Assembly: GCF_019748715.1 (NCBI RefSeq)
Contig: NZ_JACLBZ010000033.1
Location: forward strand, 1 to 64,000
DNA length: 64,000 nucleotides
Direction: 5' to 3'
Source: Sporosarcina aquimarina
GTDB lineage: Bacteria > Bacillota > Bacilli > Bacillales_A > Planococcaceae
In this document: in pieces, positions 1-7,967 of the stretch
How positions within the stretch are numbered: position 1 is the first letter of the stretch
Layout: every line of letters starts with the position of its first letter
The notes under the pieces: generated by a model
Told to the model about the DNA's origin: nothing
The model's input: only the letters and a program-made list of their open reading frames with translations
Database searches by the model: none
Made by a program: the position numbers and the translations under genes

Positions 1-386
1 ATGGTCATCATAGTGAGTGGCTTTTTTGTGTTTTTATATAATTAAAATAAATTAGTAAAAAGGCTGTTAATGGATACAGTAAAAATTAGGAAGAAGATGT
101 GTCAGTTGCGCTCATCACCCCTTCCAGAGTCTCAACGCAGTAATGCCCGGTGAGGTAGTCGAGTCTTCCCCCAAGACGGCCGGACGTTGCTACGTATACA
201 AAGCCATTCACTATGGTCCTCATAGCAAACGGCTTTTCTGTGTTTTCATTAATTCGCATAATGAATAATCAAATGACTGTCTCATAAGATAACCAATAGA
301 GCCCATCGAAATGAGACCAATAATATTTAATTTATATTAATTGAGAGGGCTTCATTAGGGTATATTGGTAGTAAGGGGAGAGTGTT
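1..386. other. Non-coding region with two related terminator-like units
   Basis: No credible gene lies here. Two related segments, 1-36 and 213-248, share the pattern ATGGTCnTCATAG then GGCTTTT, TGTGTTTT, and look like the 3' halves of two intrinsic terminators about 212 bases apart. Before the second, 105-205 is GC-rich and can form nested hairpins: GTCTT/AAGAC inside CCGG/CCGG, and a GTTGCG/CGCAGT stem. This could be a transcribed structured RNA or riboswitch-type leader repeated twice, the first copy cut by the window edge. I do not recognise a known class. Confidence 0.4.
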
Positions 387-1193
387 ATGATCATTACTAT
401 CGTACAGCGCTTTTTTAAAGAACGCTTTTTTGATCAAGCTGCACAGAATGCATATTACTTGCTGTTATCCGTTTTGCCTTTTTTACTGGTCGTGTTATCT
501 CTAGTTCAATTTTTGCCGGTTCAAGAGGCAAGTATATTGGCGTTGCTACGACCCTTTGTTCCTGAGGAGTCATTTCAACTAATCGAGCAAAGTGTCCAGT
601 CGATGATTTATAAAAGCCATGGGAAGCTACTTCTATTAAGTGTGCTGGCTGCACTATGGACATCATCTATTGCGGTTCAGTCATTTGCCCGGTCATTGGA
701 TCTAACGAACGAAAAAAGGCCACGGCAGCTCTTCTGGATTAGTTTAATACGGAATATAGGTGTGACGGTTCTTTTTATGTTGGTCGTGCCGTTGTCCTTA
801 TTTTTGCCGTTACTGGAGAAGTTGCTGCATACGGTGATTGCGTATTATGACGTGTTAGAAGATTGGCAGGGCTGGCTATATATTTGGCCGAATATTAAGT
901 GGGGACTCGGAACAATTTTTTTGCTGCTATTTTTCTTGTTATTTTATCAACTTGTTCCGACGGGTAAAATGAAATGGAAAGAGGCGCTGCCAGGTGCTGT
1001 TTTTTCAGCTTTCGGGTGGCAGTTGGTTTCTTTGCTGTTTGGTGATTATGTATCCAGGGTGGATTATTCTAGATTGTATGGTCAATTGGCAGGTATCATT
1101 ATGCTTGTGTTATGGTTTTATTTGACGGCGGTTATTATTTTACTATCGGGATTGTTGAATGCTGAATGGAAAAGGAGAGGGCGTTTCAGATGA
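387..1193 (+). CDS. YihY/BrkB-family integral membrane protein
   Basis: A 268-residue polytopic membrane protein with about six hydrophobic segments (near residues 20-45, 88-108, 125-150, 170-195, 200-220, 235-260). The N-terminal half carries the family-typical pattern of a helix followed by AAQNAYYLLLSVLPF and a later ALWTSS. The family was once described as ribonuclease BN but is now regarded as membrane proteins of unknown, possibly transport, function. A purine-rich SD (AAGGGGAGAG) precedes the ATG. Its stop overlaps the start of the downstream response regulator (ATGA), so the three genes to 3237 are translationally coupled. The link to a two-component system is visible; its meaning is not. 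Confidence 0.85.
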   Translation: MIITIVQRFFKERFFDQAAQNAYYLLLSVLPFLLVVLSLVQFLPVQEASILALLRPFVPEESFQLIEQSVQSMIYKSHGKLLLLSVLAALWTSSIAVQSFARSLDLTNEKRPRQLFWISLIRNIGVTVLFMLVVPLSLFLPLLEKLLHTVIAYYDVLEDWQGWLYIWPNIKWGLGTIFLLLFFLLFYQLVPTGKMKWKEALPGAVFSAFGWQLVSLLFGDYVSRVDYSRLYGQLAGIIMLVLWFYLTAVIILLSGLLNAEWKRRGRFR

Positions 1194-1861
1194 AGATTTT
1201 AGTGGTCGATGATGATATACATATCCTAGAGCTGGTAAGCATTCATTTGAGACAGGCGGGATATATCGTGGTGAAGGCGATGAATGGACAACAAGCCTTA
1301 GAGTTGGTTACAGAGGAGTGGCCGGACTTGGCGGTAGTGGATGTCATGATGCCGGGGATGGATGGCTATACGTTGACGAAGAGGCTGAGAGAGGATACGG
1401 AAATCCCAGTATTGCTCCTGACGGCGAAAGGTGAGTTGGAGGATAAGGAGCGTGGTTTTTTGGCAGGTTCCGATGATTATCTTGTAAAACCATTCGAGCC
1501 AAAGGAATTGTTGTTTCGTATTCATGCAATTTTGCGGCGCTATGATAAAGCGGTTGATCGAATGATTCAAATCGGTCCTTTGCTGATCAATCGTCAAAGT
1601 TATGAAGTAGTGCTTGGAAAGAAGTCTTTATTATTGCCTCTGAAGGAGTTTGAGTTACTGTCGGTGCTGGCATCCCGGCGCAATCAAGTATTTACACGCG
1701 AAGTATTGGTGGAGCGTGTATGGGGATTTGATTATGAGGGTGATGAACAGACGTTAAGCGTTCATATTAAGCGCTTGCGAGACAAGCTTGGAAAGCTGAC
1801 AGAACAAGTGAAAATTGTGACTGTGCGTGGTGTAGGGTATAAGCTAGAGGTTTCAGAATGA
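1190..1861 (+). CDS. OmpR/PhoB-family response regulator
   Basis: A 223-residue regulator with an N-terminal receiver domain (residues 1-115: acidic DDD at 7-9, phospho-acceptor Asp51 in VDVMMPG, Lys near 101 in LVKPFEP) and a C-terminal winged-helix DNA-binding domain (about 125-220, ending TVRGVGYKLE). ATG 1190 was chosen over an upstream ATG at 1166 because AAAGGAGAGG lies just ahead of it and the ATGA overlap with the yihY-like stop is typical of coupling. It overlaps the sensor kinase by 4 bases and is almost certainly its partner. Direct repeats GTTCATCTT just after the kinase gene are a plausible binding site. Confidence 0.95.
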   Translation: MKILVVDDDIHILELVSIHLRQAGYIVVKAMNGQQALELVTEEWPDLAVVDVMMPGMDGYTLTKRLREDTEIPVLLLTAKGELEDKERGFLAGSDDYLVKPFEPKELLFRIHAILRRYDKAVDRMIQIGPLLINRQSYEVVLGKKSLLLPLKEFELLSVLASRRNQVFTREVLVERVWGFDYEGDEQTLSVHIKRLRDKLGKLTEQVKIVTVRGVGYKLEVSE

Positions 1862-3237
1862 AGTCGCTCTATGGAAAATTTCTTGTGATGACGGTCGGAA
1901 TTATGCTGACGAGTGCGTTGGTCGCGTTTTTAGCGGTTAATACGTATTATCATCGCTATTTGAAAGAACAGAATGATACGAAGAATGTTGCTGTTGCCGA
2001 GCAGATCGCATCGTTTATTGAAGAGGAAAACGGACTTGATTTGACGGCTTATTTTGACATGCTTGCCGCAGCAGGTTACAAGCTAATGATTATTTCGCCT
2101 GACAACACCCCTACTTTGTACGGTGAAGCGTTCCGGGTAAATAATTTGGAGATAGAGGCAATTGAACAGGTAAGGAACGGACAAGTGTACCATGGTATGC
2201 GGGATTTAAAGGCAGAAACATTTGTGACGGGGTATTTTTCGAATGAATCTGCGAATACAGTCGGAGTGCCCTTTAGCCGTGAAGGCGATACATATGCGCT
2301 ATTTTTGCGTCCTGATATTAAAATGCTATTCACCGAAATTCATTACTTATTAGGCGGCATGGTAATTGTTATGGCCATTATCAGTTTACTGGCTATGCTC
2401 GTTGTTGCGAGAAAGCTGATTGAGCCAATTGTCGTGCTGACAAGAGCAACAAAACGGGTTGGAGAAGAGCAATTCAGCGGCGATATGGCAATTGACCGAA
2501 AAGATGAGATTGGTCAATTGGCGAAAAGCTTTCAACAAATGATCAATCGATTGAGTGAGAACGATCAGATACGAAAGGCTTTCATTAGTGATGTGTCGCA
2601 TGATTTTCAGTCCCCTTTATTAAATATTAAAGGCTATGCAGACTTGCTGTCAGATGAAAATTTACCTGCGAATGAACGCAAGCATTATGCAAACATTATC
2701 CAATCGGAGACAGAGCGCTTATCGACGCTGACGAAACAGTTGCTTCTATTGACTTCACTTGATCAGCTAGTTTCCCCATTACAGAAGAGAGTGTTCCGTG
2801 TCGATCAGCAAGTGAAGGAGACGGTACGCAAATCACAATGGCTTTTGCAGGAGAAAGAGATGTCGCTTATGCTGGAGATTGATGAAGTGACATATGAAGG
2901 GGATCCAGCTTTCCTAGAGAAAGTATGGGAGAATTTATTGTCGAATGCGTTGAAATACACACCTGACGGAGGAACAATTGATATTCAGCTGACAGAACGA
3001 GAGAATGAAGTATATTTTTCTATTGAGGATTCAGGAGTCGGTATGTCGGAGGATACGAAAGCACGCGTATTTGATCGCTTTTATCGGGCAGATCACTCCC
3101 GAACGCGCGAAGTTGAGGGAACTGGTCTAGGTCTCTCAATTGTAGAACAAGTAGTGCGCCTTCATGACGGCAGGATAGAAGTGATTAGTGAACTTGAGGC
3201 TGGTACGACATTTATTGTGCATTTGCCAAAACTGTAA
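1858..3237 (+). CDS. Sensor histidine kinase
   Basis: A 459-residue class I sensor kinase. There is a membrane helix near residues 10-28, an extracytoplasmic loop to about 160, a second helix at about 165-185, then a HAMP linker (around 188-240). The HisKA domain contains SDVSHDFQSPL with the phospho-accepting His near 247, and the HATPase domain shows the N box (ENLLSNALKYT), DSGVGM and GTGLGLSI. The start ATG overlaps the response regulator stop (ATGA). Autophosphorylation and transfer to the upstream regulator is the expected reaction; the signal is unknown. Confidence 0.95.
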   Translation: MKSLYGKFLVMTVGIMLTSALVAFLAVNTYYHRYLKEQNDTKNVAVAEQIASFIEEENGLDLTAYFDMLAAAGYKLMIISPDNTPTLYGEAFRVNNLEIEAIEQVRNGQVYHGMRDLKAETFVTGYFSNESANTVGVPFSREGDTYALFLRPDIKMLFTEIHYLLGGMVIVMAIISLLAMLVVARKLIEPIVVLTRATKRVGEEQFSGDMAIDRKDEIGQLAKSFQQMINRLSENDQIRKAFISDVSHDFQSPLLNIKGYADLLSDENLPANERKHYANIIQSETERLSTLTKQLLLLTSLDQLVSPLQKRVFRVDQQVKETVRKSQWLLQEKEMSLMLEIDEVTYEGDPAFLEKVWENLLSNALKYTPDGGTIDIQLTERENEVYFSIEDSGVGMSEDTKARVFDRFYRADHSRTREVEGTGLGLSIVEQVVRLHDGRIEVISELEAGTTFIVHLPKL

Positions 3238-3243
3238 TCAGTT

Positions 3244-3279
3244 GTTCATCTTCCGTTCATCTTGCTCAGGTAGTATAAA
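3244..3279 (+). promoter_or_regulatory. Direct-repeat operator and promoter
   Basis: GTTCATCTT occurs at 3244-3252 and again at 3255-3263, an 11-bp period (one helical turn), followed by a TAGTATAAA -10-like region at 3271-3279. Tandem direct repeats at one-turn spacing overlapping the -35 position are typical of OmpR-family binding sites. They lie directly after the two-component genes and ahead of the 3312 gene. The assignment to that regulator is inference. Confidence 0.5.
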
Positions 3280-3311
3280 GATAATAGAAAGACGATGGGA
3301 GGAAATATAAA

Positions 3312-3713
3312 ATGCAAGATAAATGGAGTTTACGTTTGATACGCGTTGCTGCAATTTTTGGTTTAATTGGTACGGTGCTTGGTTCTCATATGGCGGGGGC
3401 TGGTTCGTATGCATTTCGTCCAATTCATGCGCATATTTTGTTAGTGGGTTGGCTGTCCGTATTTTCATGGGGCGTATTCTACAAAATTTACCGAGTGCGT
3501 GCAAAGAAGCTTCTGACAGTCCAAGGTTGGACAGGAATCGTCGGGGCGATTGGATTGACTGCCGGTATGTGGTTGCAATTCATGCAGCCGTTTAATATTA
3601 ATGAGACATTTTCGCTGATTTTCTATATTGTCGGTGGAACAGTTCTGCTCGTCAGCTTTGCGCTATTTGTCATCGTGACTTTTATGGTAGAGAAAACAAA
3701 AGCAGTTCGTTAA
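3312..3713 (+). CDS. Small haem-copper-oxidase-subunit-I-like membrane protein
   Basis: A 133-residue protein with four hydrophobic helices (about residues 8-28, 38-58, 72-90, 100-125). The segment FRPIHAHILLVGWLSVFSWG resembles the histidine-bearing helix of cytochrome oxidase subunit I/NorB-like proteins and small COX1-like membrane proteins annotated in Bacillales. It is far shorter than an oxidase subunit (over 450 residues) and cannot be a complete oxidase; a haem-binding or sensor-like role is only a guess. A good SD (GGGAGGAAATATAA) precedes the ATG. It follows the two-component operon and the direct-repeat operator, so it is a candidate target gene. Confidence 0.6.
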   Translation: MQDKWSLRLIRVAAIFGLIGTVLGSHMAGAGSYAFRPIHAHILLVGWLSVFSWGVFYKIYRVRAKKLLTVQGWTGIVGAIGLTAGMWLQFMQPFNINETFSLIFYIVGGTVLLVSFALFVIVTFMVEKTKAVR

Positions 3714-3723
3714 TTAGTCGAGA

Positions 3724-3763
3724 GTCCAAGAAAGCGGTTATTCCGTGTTCTTGGGCTTTTTGT
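3724..3763 (+). terminator. Intrinsic terminator after the 3312 gene
   Basis: Stem GTCCAAGAA / TTCTTGGGC with an internal CGG/CCG pair, followed by CTTTTTGTGTTTT. Confidence 0.75.
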
Positions 3764-3887
3764 GTTTTGGGGGGAGTGTCTGTCGAAACGTAAAGAACGT
3801 TTTTTCTCGATAGTCAGTGTTTTCAACAAAAAAAACAGTTGGGTTATGGCATACTGGATGGACTTATAGCATAAAGGGGCCATGACA

Positions 3888-4541
3888 ATGACAGGAAATA
3901 ATCGCTTTACACTGACGATGATTTGCTTTGGGTTAGTGATCGCCGCAAGTGTGCTGATCAAGCAGTCGGCTAGTTCGGAGCAGAATGAGCCGAAGCCGGA
4001 ACTTACAGTGCACGATTATGCGCAGATGAACGTGGCAGTTGAAGACGTGCTGAAGGAGATGCCGGAAATTACAGAGGAGTTGGAACGGATTCATTTGGGG
4101 CATATTGAAGATGGGATGGAAGAGCTGCTTTCTGTGAAGAAGGCGGAATTCCGTATACGTGTGGAAAATAATTTAACGAAGCAGGAACATTCAACAGAGT
4201 TCATGCGGGCGATGGCAGAGAAAGAGACAGGTCGATACGTGGATGCGCTTCGTGTTGCGAAAGAGGAATATGGAATTCGTGTAGCAGAGGAGGAAGTGAC
4301 GGAATTCATTAAAAAAAATGTAGCCAATGTTCGCAGTAAGGAGAAGAAGAACTATGCGGAAGCGCTCGGTTTGACGCTTTACCAACTAGATTACCAATTC
4401 GATCGGGACTTTTATGTGATGGATGTGCTGTGGGAGAAATTGACGCCACTTGTGATGGAGAAGATTCCGAAGCAGGATGGAGAAAGTGAGAAAGCGTATG
4501 GTGAACGGTTGAAGGTCGAGTTTTTAGATCAAGAGGAATGA
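3888..4541 (+). CDS. Hypothetical secreted or membrane-anchored protein
   Basis: A 217-residue protein with an N-terminal signal/anchor helix (about residues 6-23) and then a charged, mostly helical domain rich in Glu and Lys. The pattern is reminiscent of the SurA-like N-terminal helical part of peptidyl-prolyl isomerase-type chaperones (for example the segment ending KNYAEALGLTLYQLDYQFDRD), but no catalytic domain follows and I do not assign a function. ATG 3888 is preferred over ATG 3882 because AAGGGG at 3874-3879 lies 8 bases before it and only 2 before the other. Apparently monocistronic. Confidence 0.6.
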   Translation: MTGNNRFTLTMICFGLVIAASVLIKQSASSEQNEPKPELTVHDYAQMNVAVEDVLKEMPEITEELERIHLGHIEDGMEELLSVKKAEFRIRVENNLTKQEHSTEFMRAMAEKETGRYVDALRVAKEEYGIRVAEEEVTEFIKKNVANVRSKEKKNYAEALGLTLYQLDYQFDRDFYVMDVLWEKLTPLVMEKIPKQDGESEKAYGERLKVEFLDQEE

Positions 4542-4810
4542 ATACTATAAGGCTAGTGATGCTATGTTTTTTAAAATCTCACTTTAACTAGTGGGGCTGA
4601 TGAATAGACGGGTAAGAGGATATTACAGGCAGTAGCAATCATGTAAAGTATGGTGTTTATACTCAAACTGATTTTATCGTATGAAAAGGAGCTCACTTAA
4701 TAGACTCTAGTTTAATTAAGACAAAGATAACATACGTTCTTGTTGTTGGAGACTAAAGATAAGAGAGTGTTAAGTTACTAATTACTATACTAGTTCTGCA
4801 AAAAAATAGG
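4542..4810. other. Intergenic region with no recognisable gene
   Basis: An AT-rich stretch between the secreted protein and a strong terminator. No ORF with a convincing start and ribosome binding site was seen on either strand. The terminator at its end suggests that a transcript, possibly a small RNA or a long 3' UTR, runs through it. Confidence 0.4.
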
Positions 4811-4849
4811 AGACTAAGACCGATTTTCATTTGGTTTCAGTCTTTTTTT
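4811..4849 (+). terminator. Intrinsic terminator
   Basis: Stem AGACTAAGACC / GGTTTCAGTCT (one mismatch, one G-T pair) followed by TTTTTTTC. Confidence 0.75.
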
Positions 4850-4862
4850 CTTAGTTTTTTTC

Positions 4863-4895
4863 TTTAAGAGTTTTGTAAGAGCTGATTTCTACAAT
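4863..4895 (+). promoter_or_regulatory. Putative promoter/operator upstream of the sortase remnant
   Basis: TTTAAGAGTTTTGTAAGA at 4863-4880 is followed after exactly 9 bases by TACAAT (4890-4895). The same 18-mer, with the same 9-base gap to TATACT, precedes the diguanylate cyclase gene (5880-5912). There is no good -35 TTGACA at 17 bp, so an activator- or alternative-sigma-dependent promoter is likely (inference). Confidence 0.5.
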
Positions 4896-4934
4896 AGATT
4901 AGTACTGAACTTTTATTGGAGAGTGGATGGTATC

Positions 4935-5299
4935 GTGCGTAATTCGCTAGGGTGGATACTTGTCATTGCTGGATTGCTACTAATTGGCTATCCATTTTAC
5001 GAAAAAATCACATATGACCGACAGCAACAGGAACTTCTTGCCGCTTTCGATCAGTTGGGCGAAATGGGTGGCATGTCGTTTCCGGCTCAGCAAAAAAGTG
5101 TAAAAGCATCCACAATTCCCAATGAAAAAAATAGTTCTCTATTAAACGGAACTCGCGGTATTATCAAGACGGATGTTTCAGTACTTGAAGACAAAGAAAC
5201 ACCGCAGCTAATACTCGTCACGTGTACACTGCTTGAAGCTGGCAACCGTCCGACCGGCTGATTGTGCAAGTAGAACTAATCGGCACATCGCCGTATTAA
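4935..5299 (+). pseudogene. Class D sortase, internally deleted and frameshifted
   Basis: The N-terminus (GTG 4935, residues RNSLGWILVIAGLLLIGYPF) is the anchor helix typical of class D sortases. The reading frame then jumps from a GTRGIIK segment, where the catalytic domain should begin, straight to TDVSVLEDKETPQLILVTCT, which is the end of the sortase fold with the catalytic Cys motif TCT. Roughly 90 residues, including the catalytic His, are absent. After AGNRP the frame ends at a TGA (5261); a shifted frame continues as DRLIVQVELIGTSPY to TAA 5299, the expected sortase C-terminus. Both lesions are seen in the sequence; the size of the deletion is estimated from family length (about 190-200 residues). 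The gene must be inactive. Confidence 0.8.
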
Positions 5300-5326
5300 A
5301 TTTGTTATTTATTATTTTATATAAAT

Positions 5327-5718
5327 AAAGTTGCAAAGTACTATTCGTTTGATGAATCGGCAAACAGCGAACCAACGGAATGCATTCAGAAGAGTCTGAT
5401 AATCCCGGCACCCCAGGTAATCCAGAAGATCCGAGCAACCCGGATGAACCAGGAATACCGGGCAAACCAGATGATTCAAACAACGCGAGTAAGCCTAGCA
5501 CGCCAGGCAACTCAGGTAATTTGAACAAGCCGGACAATACGAAAAAGCCGTCTGACATTGGTTCTGCTAACATTTCAGACAAAAACGAAGTTGCTAAGGT
5601 GGCGGGAGGAAAGAATCTTCCACAAACAGGCGAGGCATATCCAATTGTTTCACTAGCTGCAGGCTTTGTGTTGATACTTGCTGGCTTTTGGATGATACGT
5701 AGAAAAAGGCACGCATAA
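5327..5718 (+). pseudogene. LPXTG cell-wall-anchored protein, C-terminal remnant
   Basis: The 3' part reads as a Pro/Gly/Asn/Asp-rich, collagen-like linker (repeats of the type NPGTPGNPEDP) followed by a sorting signal: LPQTG near 5617-5631, a hydrophobic helix and the basic tail RRKRH. Upstream, a different frame reads KVAKYYSFDESANSEPTE to about 5380, where a shift leads into the linker; no start or ribosome binding site is present. The N-terminal functional domain is missing. An ATG at 5380 opens a 112-codon frame, but it has neither SD nor signal peptide. Together with the dead sortase this is a decayed sortase-substrate locus. Confidence 0.7.
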
Positions 5719-5758
5719 GGAATTACTGAAGAATAGCGCATTTTAAATATTGAATGAA

Positions 5759-5798
5759 AGCAGCGAGGAATATTTCTATATTCTTCTGCTGCTTTTTT
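5759..5798 (+). terminator. Intrinsic terminator
   Basis: Imperfect stem AGCAGCGAGGAATAT / ATATTCTTCTGCTGCT with a TTTC loop and a T7 tract. Confidence 0.75.
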
Positions 5799-5879
5799 TG
5801 GCAAATTTTTATAATTACCAAATATCAACACTATATGCAGGATATTTATGCGAAAGGAATGATTTATTAGACTTATAAG

Positions 5880-5912
5880 TTTAAGAGTTTTGTAAGAACA
5901 ATCTCATATACT
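5880..5912 (+). promoter_or_regulatory. Putative promoter/operator of the exopolysaccharide operon
   Basis: TTTAAGAGTTTTGTAAGA at 5880-5897, 9 bases, then TATACT at 5907-5912. The arrangement is identical to the one at 4863-4895. It lies about 50 bases upstream of the diguanylate cyclase start. Confidence 0.5.
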
Positions 5913-5960
5913 ATTTATACCAATACATGACATTGATACTAAGTGAAGGAGGAATAATAA

Positions 5961-6869
5961 ATGCCTAGCCCTTTTCCTATTAAAAATTCTCAAGTAAGTA
6001 ATAAAAAATTTATAAATATGATAAAAGAAAGGTTGAATTCGTCTTTTATCTTAGCTATGGCAGATTCGGAAGGGACTATTTTAGAACTAAATGAAAACTT
6101 CCAGAACATATTTGGATATGAACCGTCAGAGCTCCATCTATCTGACTTCCAAGTATTAGAATCGGACCTTCCAACAAAAGCTGCGTGGAATGAATTGTTG
6201 GACAGAGCCAGCCATGAAGGTCAATGGAATGGGTTATTAATTTTACAGGCAAAAAGTGAGGAATTTTTATGGTTGCAAGCAACTGTTATTCCGTTCACTG
6301 AAGGTGCAGACACCATTACAGGTATTTTAATTATTTTTAACGATATAACCTCGAGAGATGAAAGAGACACATGGAGACAAATTGCATGCCGCCATGACCT
6401 GACCAATTTACCTAACAGGAGGTCTTTCTATTTAACCATTGCTTCTTATTTGCAGAAGGCGGATCAATTAAAAACCAAACTCGCTATTCTTTATGTAGAT
6501 CTAGACCAGTTTAAACATATCAACGATACGTACGGACATATGACGGGGGATGAGGTGTTAAAAGGGTTGGCTCATCGTTTTAAGGAACTTTCCTTCATGC
6601 AAGACAGGATTTTTCATTTTAGTGGGGATGAGTTTATTATCTTGCTAGATTATCTGGATGACTGTACTGACCAGATTGAAGCCGTTCAAGCAGTATGCGA
6701 CGAACCGTTTCAAACAAAAAAGGGAAATATTCAAGTTCATCTCAGTATCGGCGCAAGTGTTTATCCGGCTCATAGCTCGGACATATCCATGCTGTTAGAG
6801 TACGCAGATTCAGCGATGTTTTTGGCGAAACAACAATCAGGTTCATCATTTAAATTGTATACCTCATAA
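5961..6869 (+). CDS. PAS-GGDEF diguanylate cyclase
   Basis: A 302-residue soluble protein: a PAS domain (about residues 25-135, FILAMADSEGTILELNENF) followed by a GGDEF domain (about 140-300). The active-site motif is SGDEF (221-225), a functional variant in known cyclases; the metal/nucleotide residues in YVDLDQFKHINDTYGH are intact. The inhibitory RxxD site normally ending six residues before the motif reads FMQD, so the Arg is missing and product inhibition is probably weak. An AGGAGG SD precedes ATG 5961. Its stop abuts the ydaJ-like gene (TAAATG), so it heads the operon and probably makes the c-di-GMP read by the YdaK-like protein. Not part of the B. subtilis ydaJKLMN operon as I know it. 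Confidence 0.9.
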   Translation: MPSPFPIKNSQVSNKKFINMIKERLNSSFILAMADSEGTILELNENFQNIFGYEPSELHLSDFQVLESDLPTKAAWNELLDRASHEGQWNGLLILQAKSEEFLWLQATVIPFTEGADTITGILIIFNDITSRDERDTWRQIACRHDLTNLPNRRSFYLTIASYLQKADQLKTKLAILYVDLDQFKHINDTYGHMTGDEVLKGLAHRFKELSFMQDRIFHFSGDEFIILLDYLDDCTDQIEAVQAVCDEPFQTKKGNIQVHLSIGASVYPAHSSDISMLLEYADSAMFLAKQQSGSSFKLYTS

Positions 6870-6893
6870 ATGAGTAAGAAAAGGATATGGCAT

Positions 6894-7967
6894 ATGAAGA
6901 AAAGAACACTATTCATCATAATAATTGTAGCATCCCTGGGGATCTATGGTGTATGGATTCCAGTAGAGAGCAGGGACAGTAGTAAACCTAAAGAAAATTT
7001 AGCAGCTGAACAATTTATCCAAAAGTATTTAGTAAAAGGAGATGGGCGCATACAGACCGACTTACTGGATCAGAAGGATATCTATTTGTCAGAAACAGTT
7101 GGTCTTTTGATGGACTATTTGTTAGAGAAAAACGATAATGCACAGTTCCGCGATACAGTAGATACACTTAAAAAGTACTTTTTAACGAAACACTATCTAG
7201 TTGCTTGGGAGTTGCGTGGTAATGAAAAAGCGCCAGCCAACGCGTTTATTGATGACTTACGAATTATGGCGGCATTGTACAGAGCGGGTGAGAAGTGGAA
7301 TCATCCTGTTTATACGAAACTAGCTGAGAATATGGAAGCTTCTCTTCTTCGTTACCAGACCCGTAATAGGTGGTTTGTAGATCATATTGACTTGGAGAGT
7401 AAGTACCAAGGGGATACGATCACCCTCAGCTATATCATTCCAGATGGTTTTGAGCAGATGCAGTCATTGCCGGAAGAATGGAAGAGCCAAACAAAGCAAT
7501 TGCTTGTTGGTGCTCCGGCAAGTTCTCGCGGTTTTTACCCAAAATCCTATAATACGCTGTCCGATAAATTCTCATTTGATACGGAAGTCAATTTAATTGA
7601 CCAGTTTTACGTTGGCTATCATCGTGCCCAATGGAATGGGGATGTGGAGCCTCTTCTGAAATTTGCTAAATCAGCGTTCGCCAAGGAAGGAAAATTATAT
7701 GGTCGATATAGTTTGAACAGTGGGGAGCCAGTCGTCGCATTCGAAGCAGCTGCTGTTTATGCACTTGCCATCCTTATGTGCTTGGAGTTGGGAGAGCATG
7801 ATTTTGCAAGACAACTATATCATTCTATGAAAGAAATGCAGCAGTTGGATGAAGGATTGCCTTACTATGGGGGATACACCGATGTTTATTCCGAAGATAC
7901 CCATACGTTTGACAACTTATTGGCACTACTTGCCGAAAGGAAAGGAATCGATGAAACCATTTTTTAA
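6894..7967 (+). CDS. YdaJ-like glycosyl hydrolase (GH8-type)
   Basis: A 357-residue exported or membrane-anchored protein: an N-terminal hydrophobic helix (about residues 5-20) and then an alpha-helical domain of the six-hairpin glycosidase type (AEQFIQKYLVKGDGRI, an acidic LRIMAALYRAG segment, later FDTEVNLIDQFYVGYH). Such enzymes (BcsZ/GH8) trim polysaccharide during synthesis. ATG 6894 is preferred to ATG 6870 because AAAAGGA lies 8 bases upstream and the hydrophobic helix then begins at once. It is followed with a 17-base overlap by the YdaK-like gene. Gene order cyclase-ydaJ-K-L-M-N matches the B. subtilis ydaJKLMN exopolysaccharide operon. Cleavage activity is inferred from family only. 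Confidence 0.8.
   Translation: MKKRTLFIIIIVASLGIYGVWIPVESRDSSKPKENLAAEQFIQKYLVKGDGRIQTDLLDQKDIYLSETVGLLMDYLLEKNDNAQFRDTVDTLKKYFLTKHYLVAWELRGNEKAPANAFIDDLRIMAALYRAGEKWNHPVYTKLAENMEASLLRYQTRNRWFVDHIDLESKYQGDTITLSYIIPDGFEQMQSLPEEWKSQTKQLLVGAPASSRGFYPKSYNTLSDKFSFDTEVNLIDQFYVGYHRAQWNGDVEPLLKFAKSAFAKEGKLYGRYSLNSGEPVVAFEAAAVYALAILMCLELGEHDFARQLYHSMKEMQQLDEGLPYYGGYTDVYSEDTHTFDNLLALLAERKGIDETIF

Noticed and set aside
5208..5831. 207-codon minus-strand frame rich in Gly, Pro, Ser and Leu
   Set aside because: It is the reverse complement of the Pro/Gly/Asn linker of the LPXTG remnant and crosses the terminator at 5759-5798.
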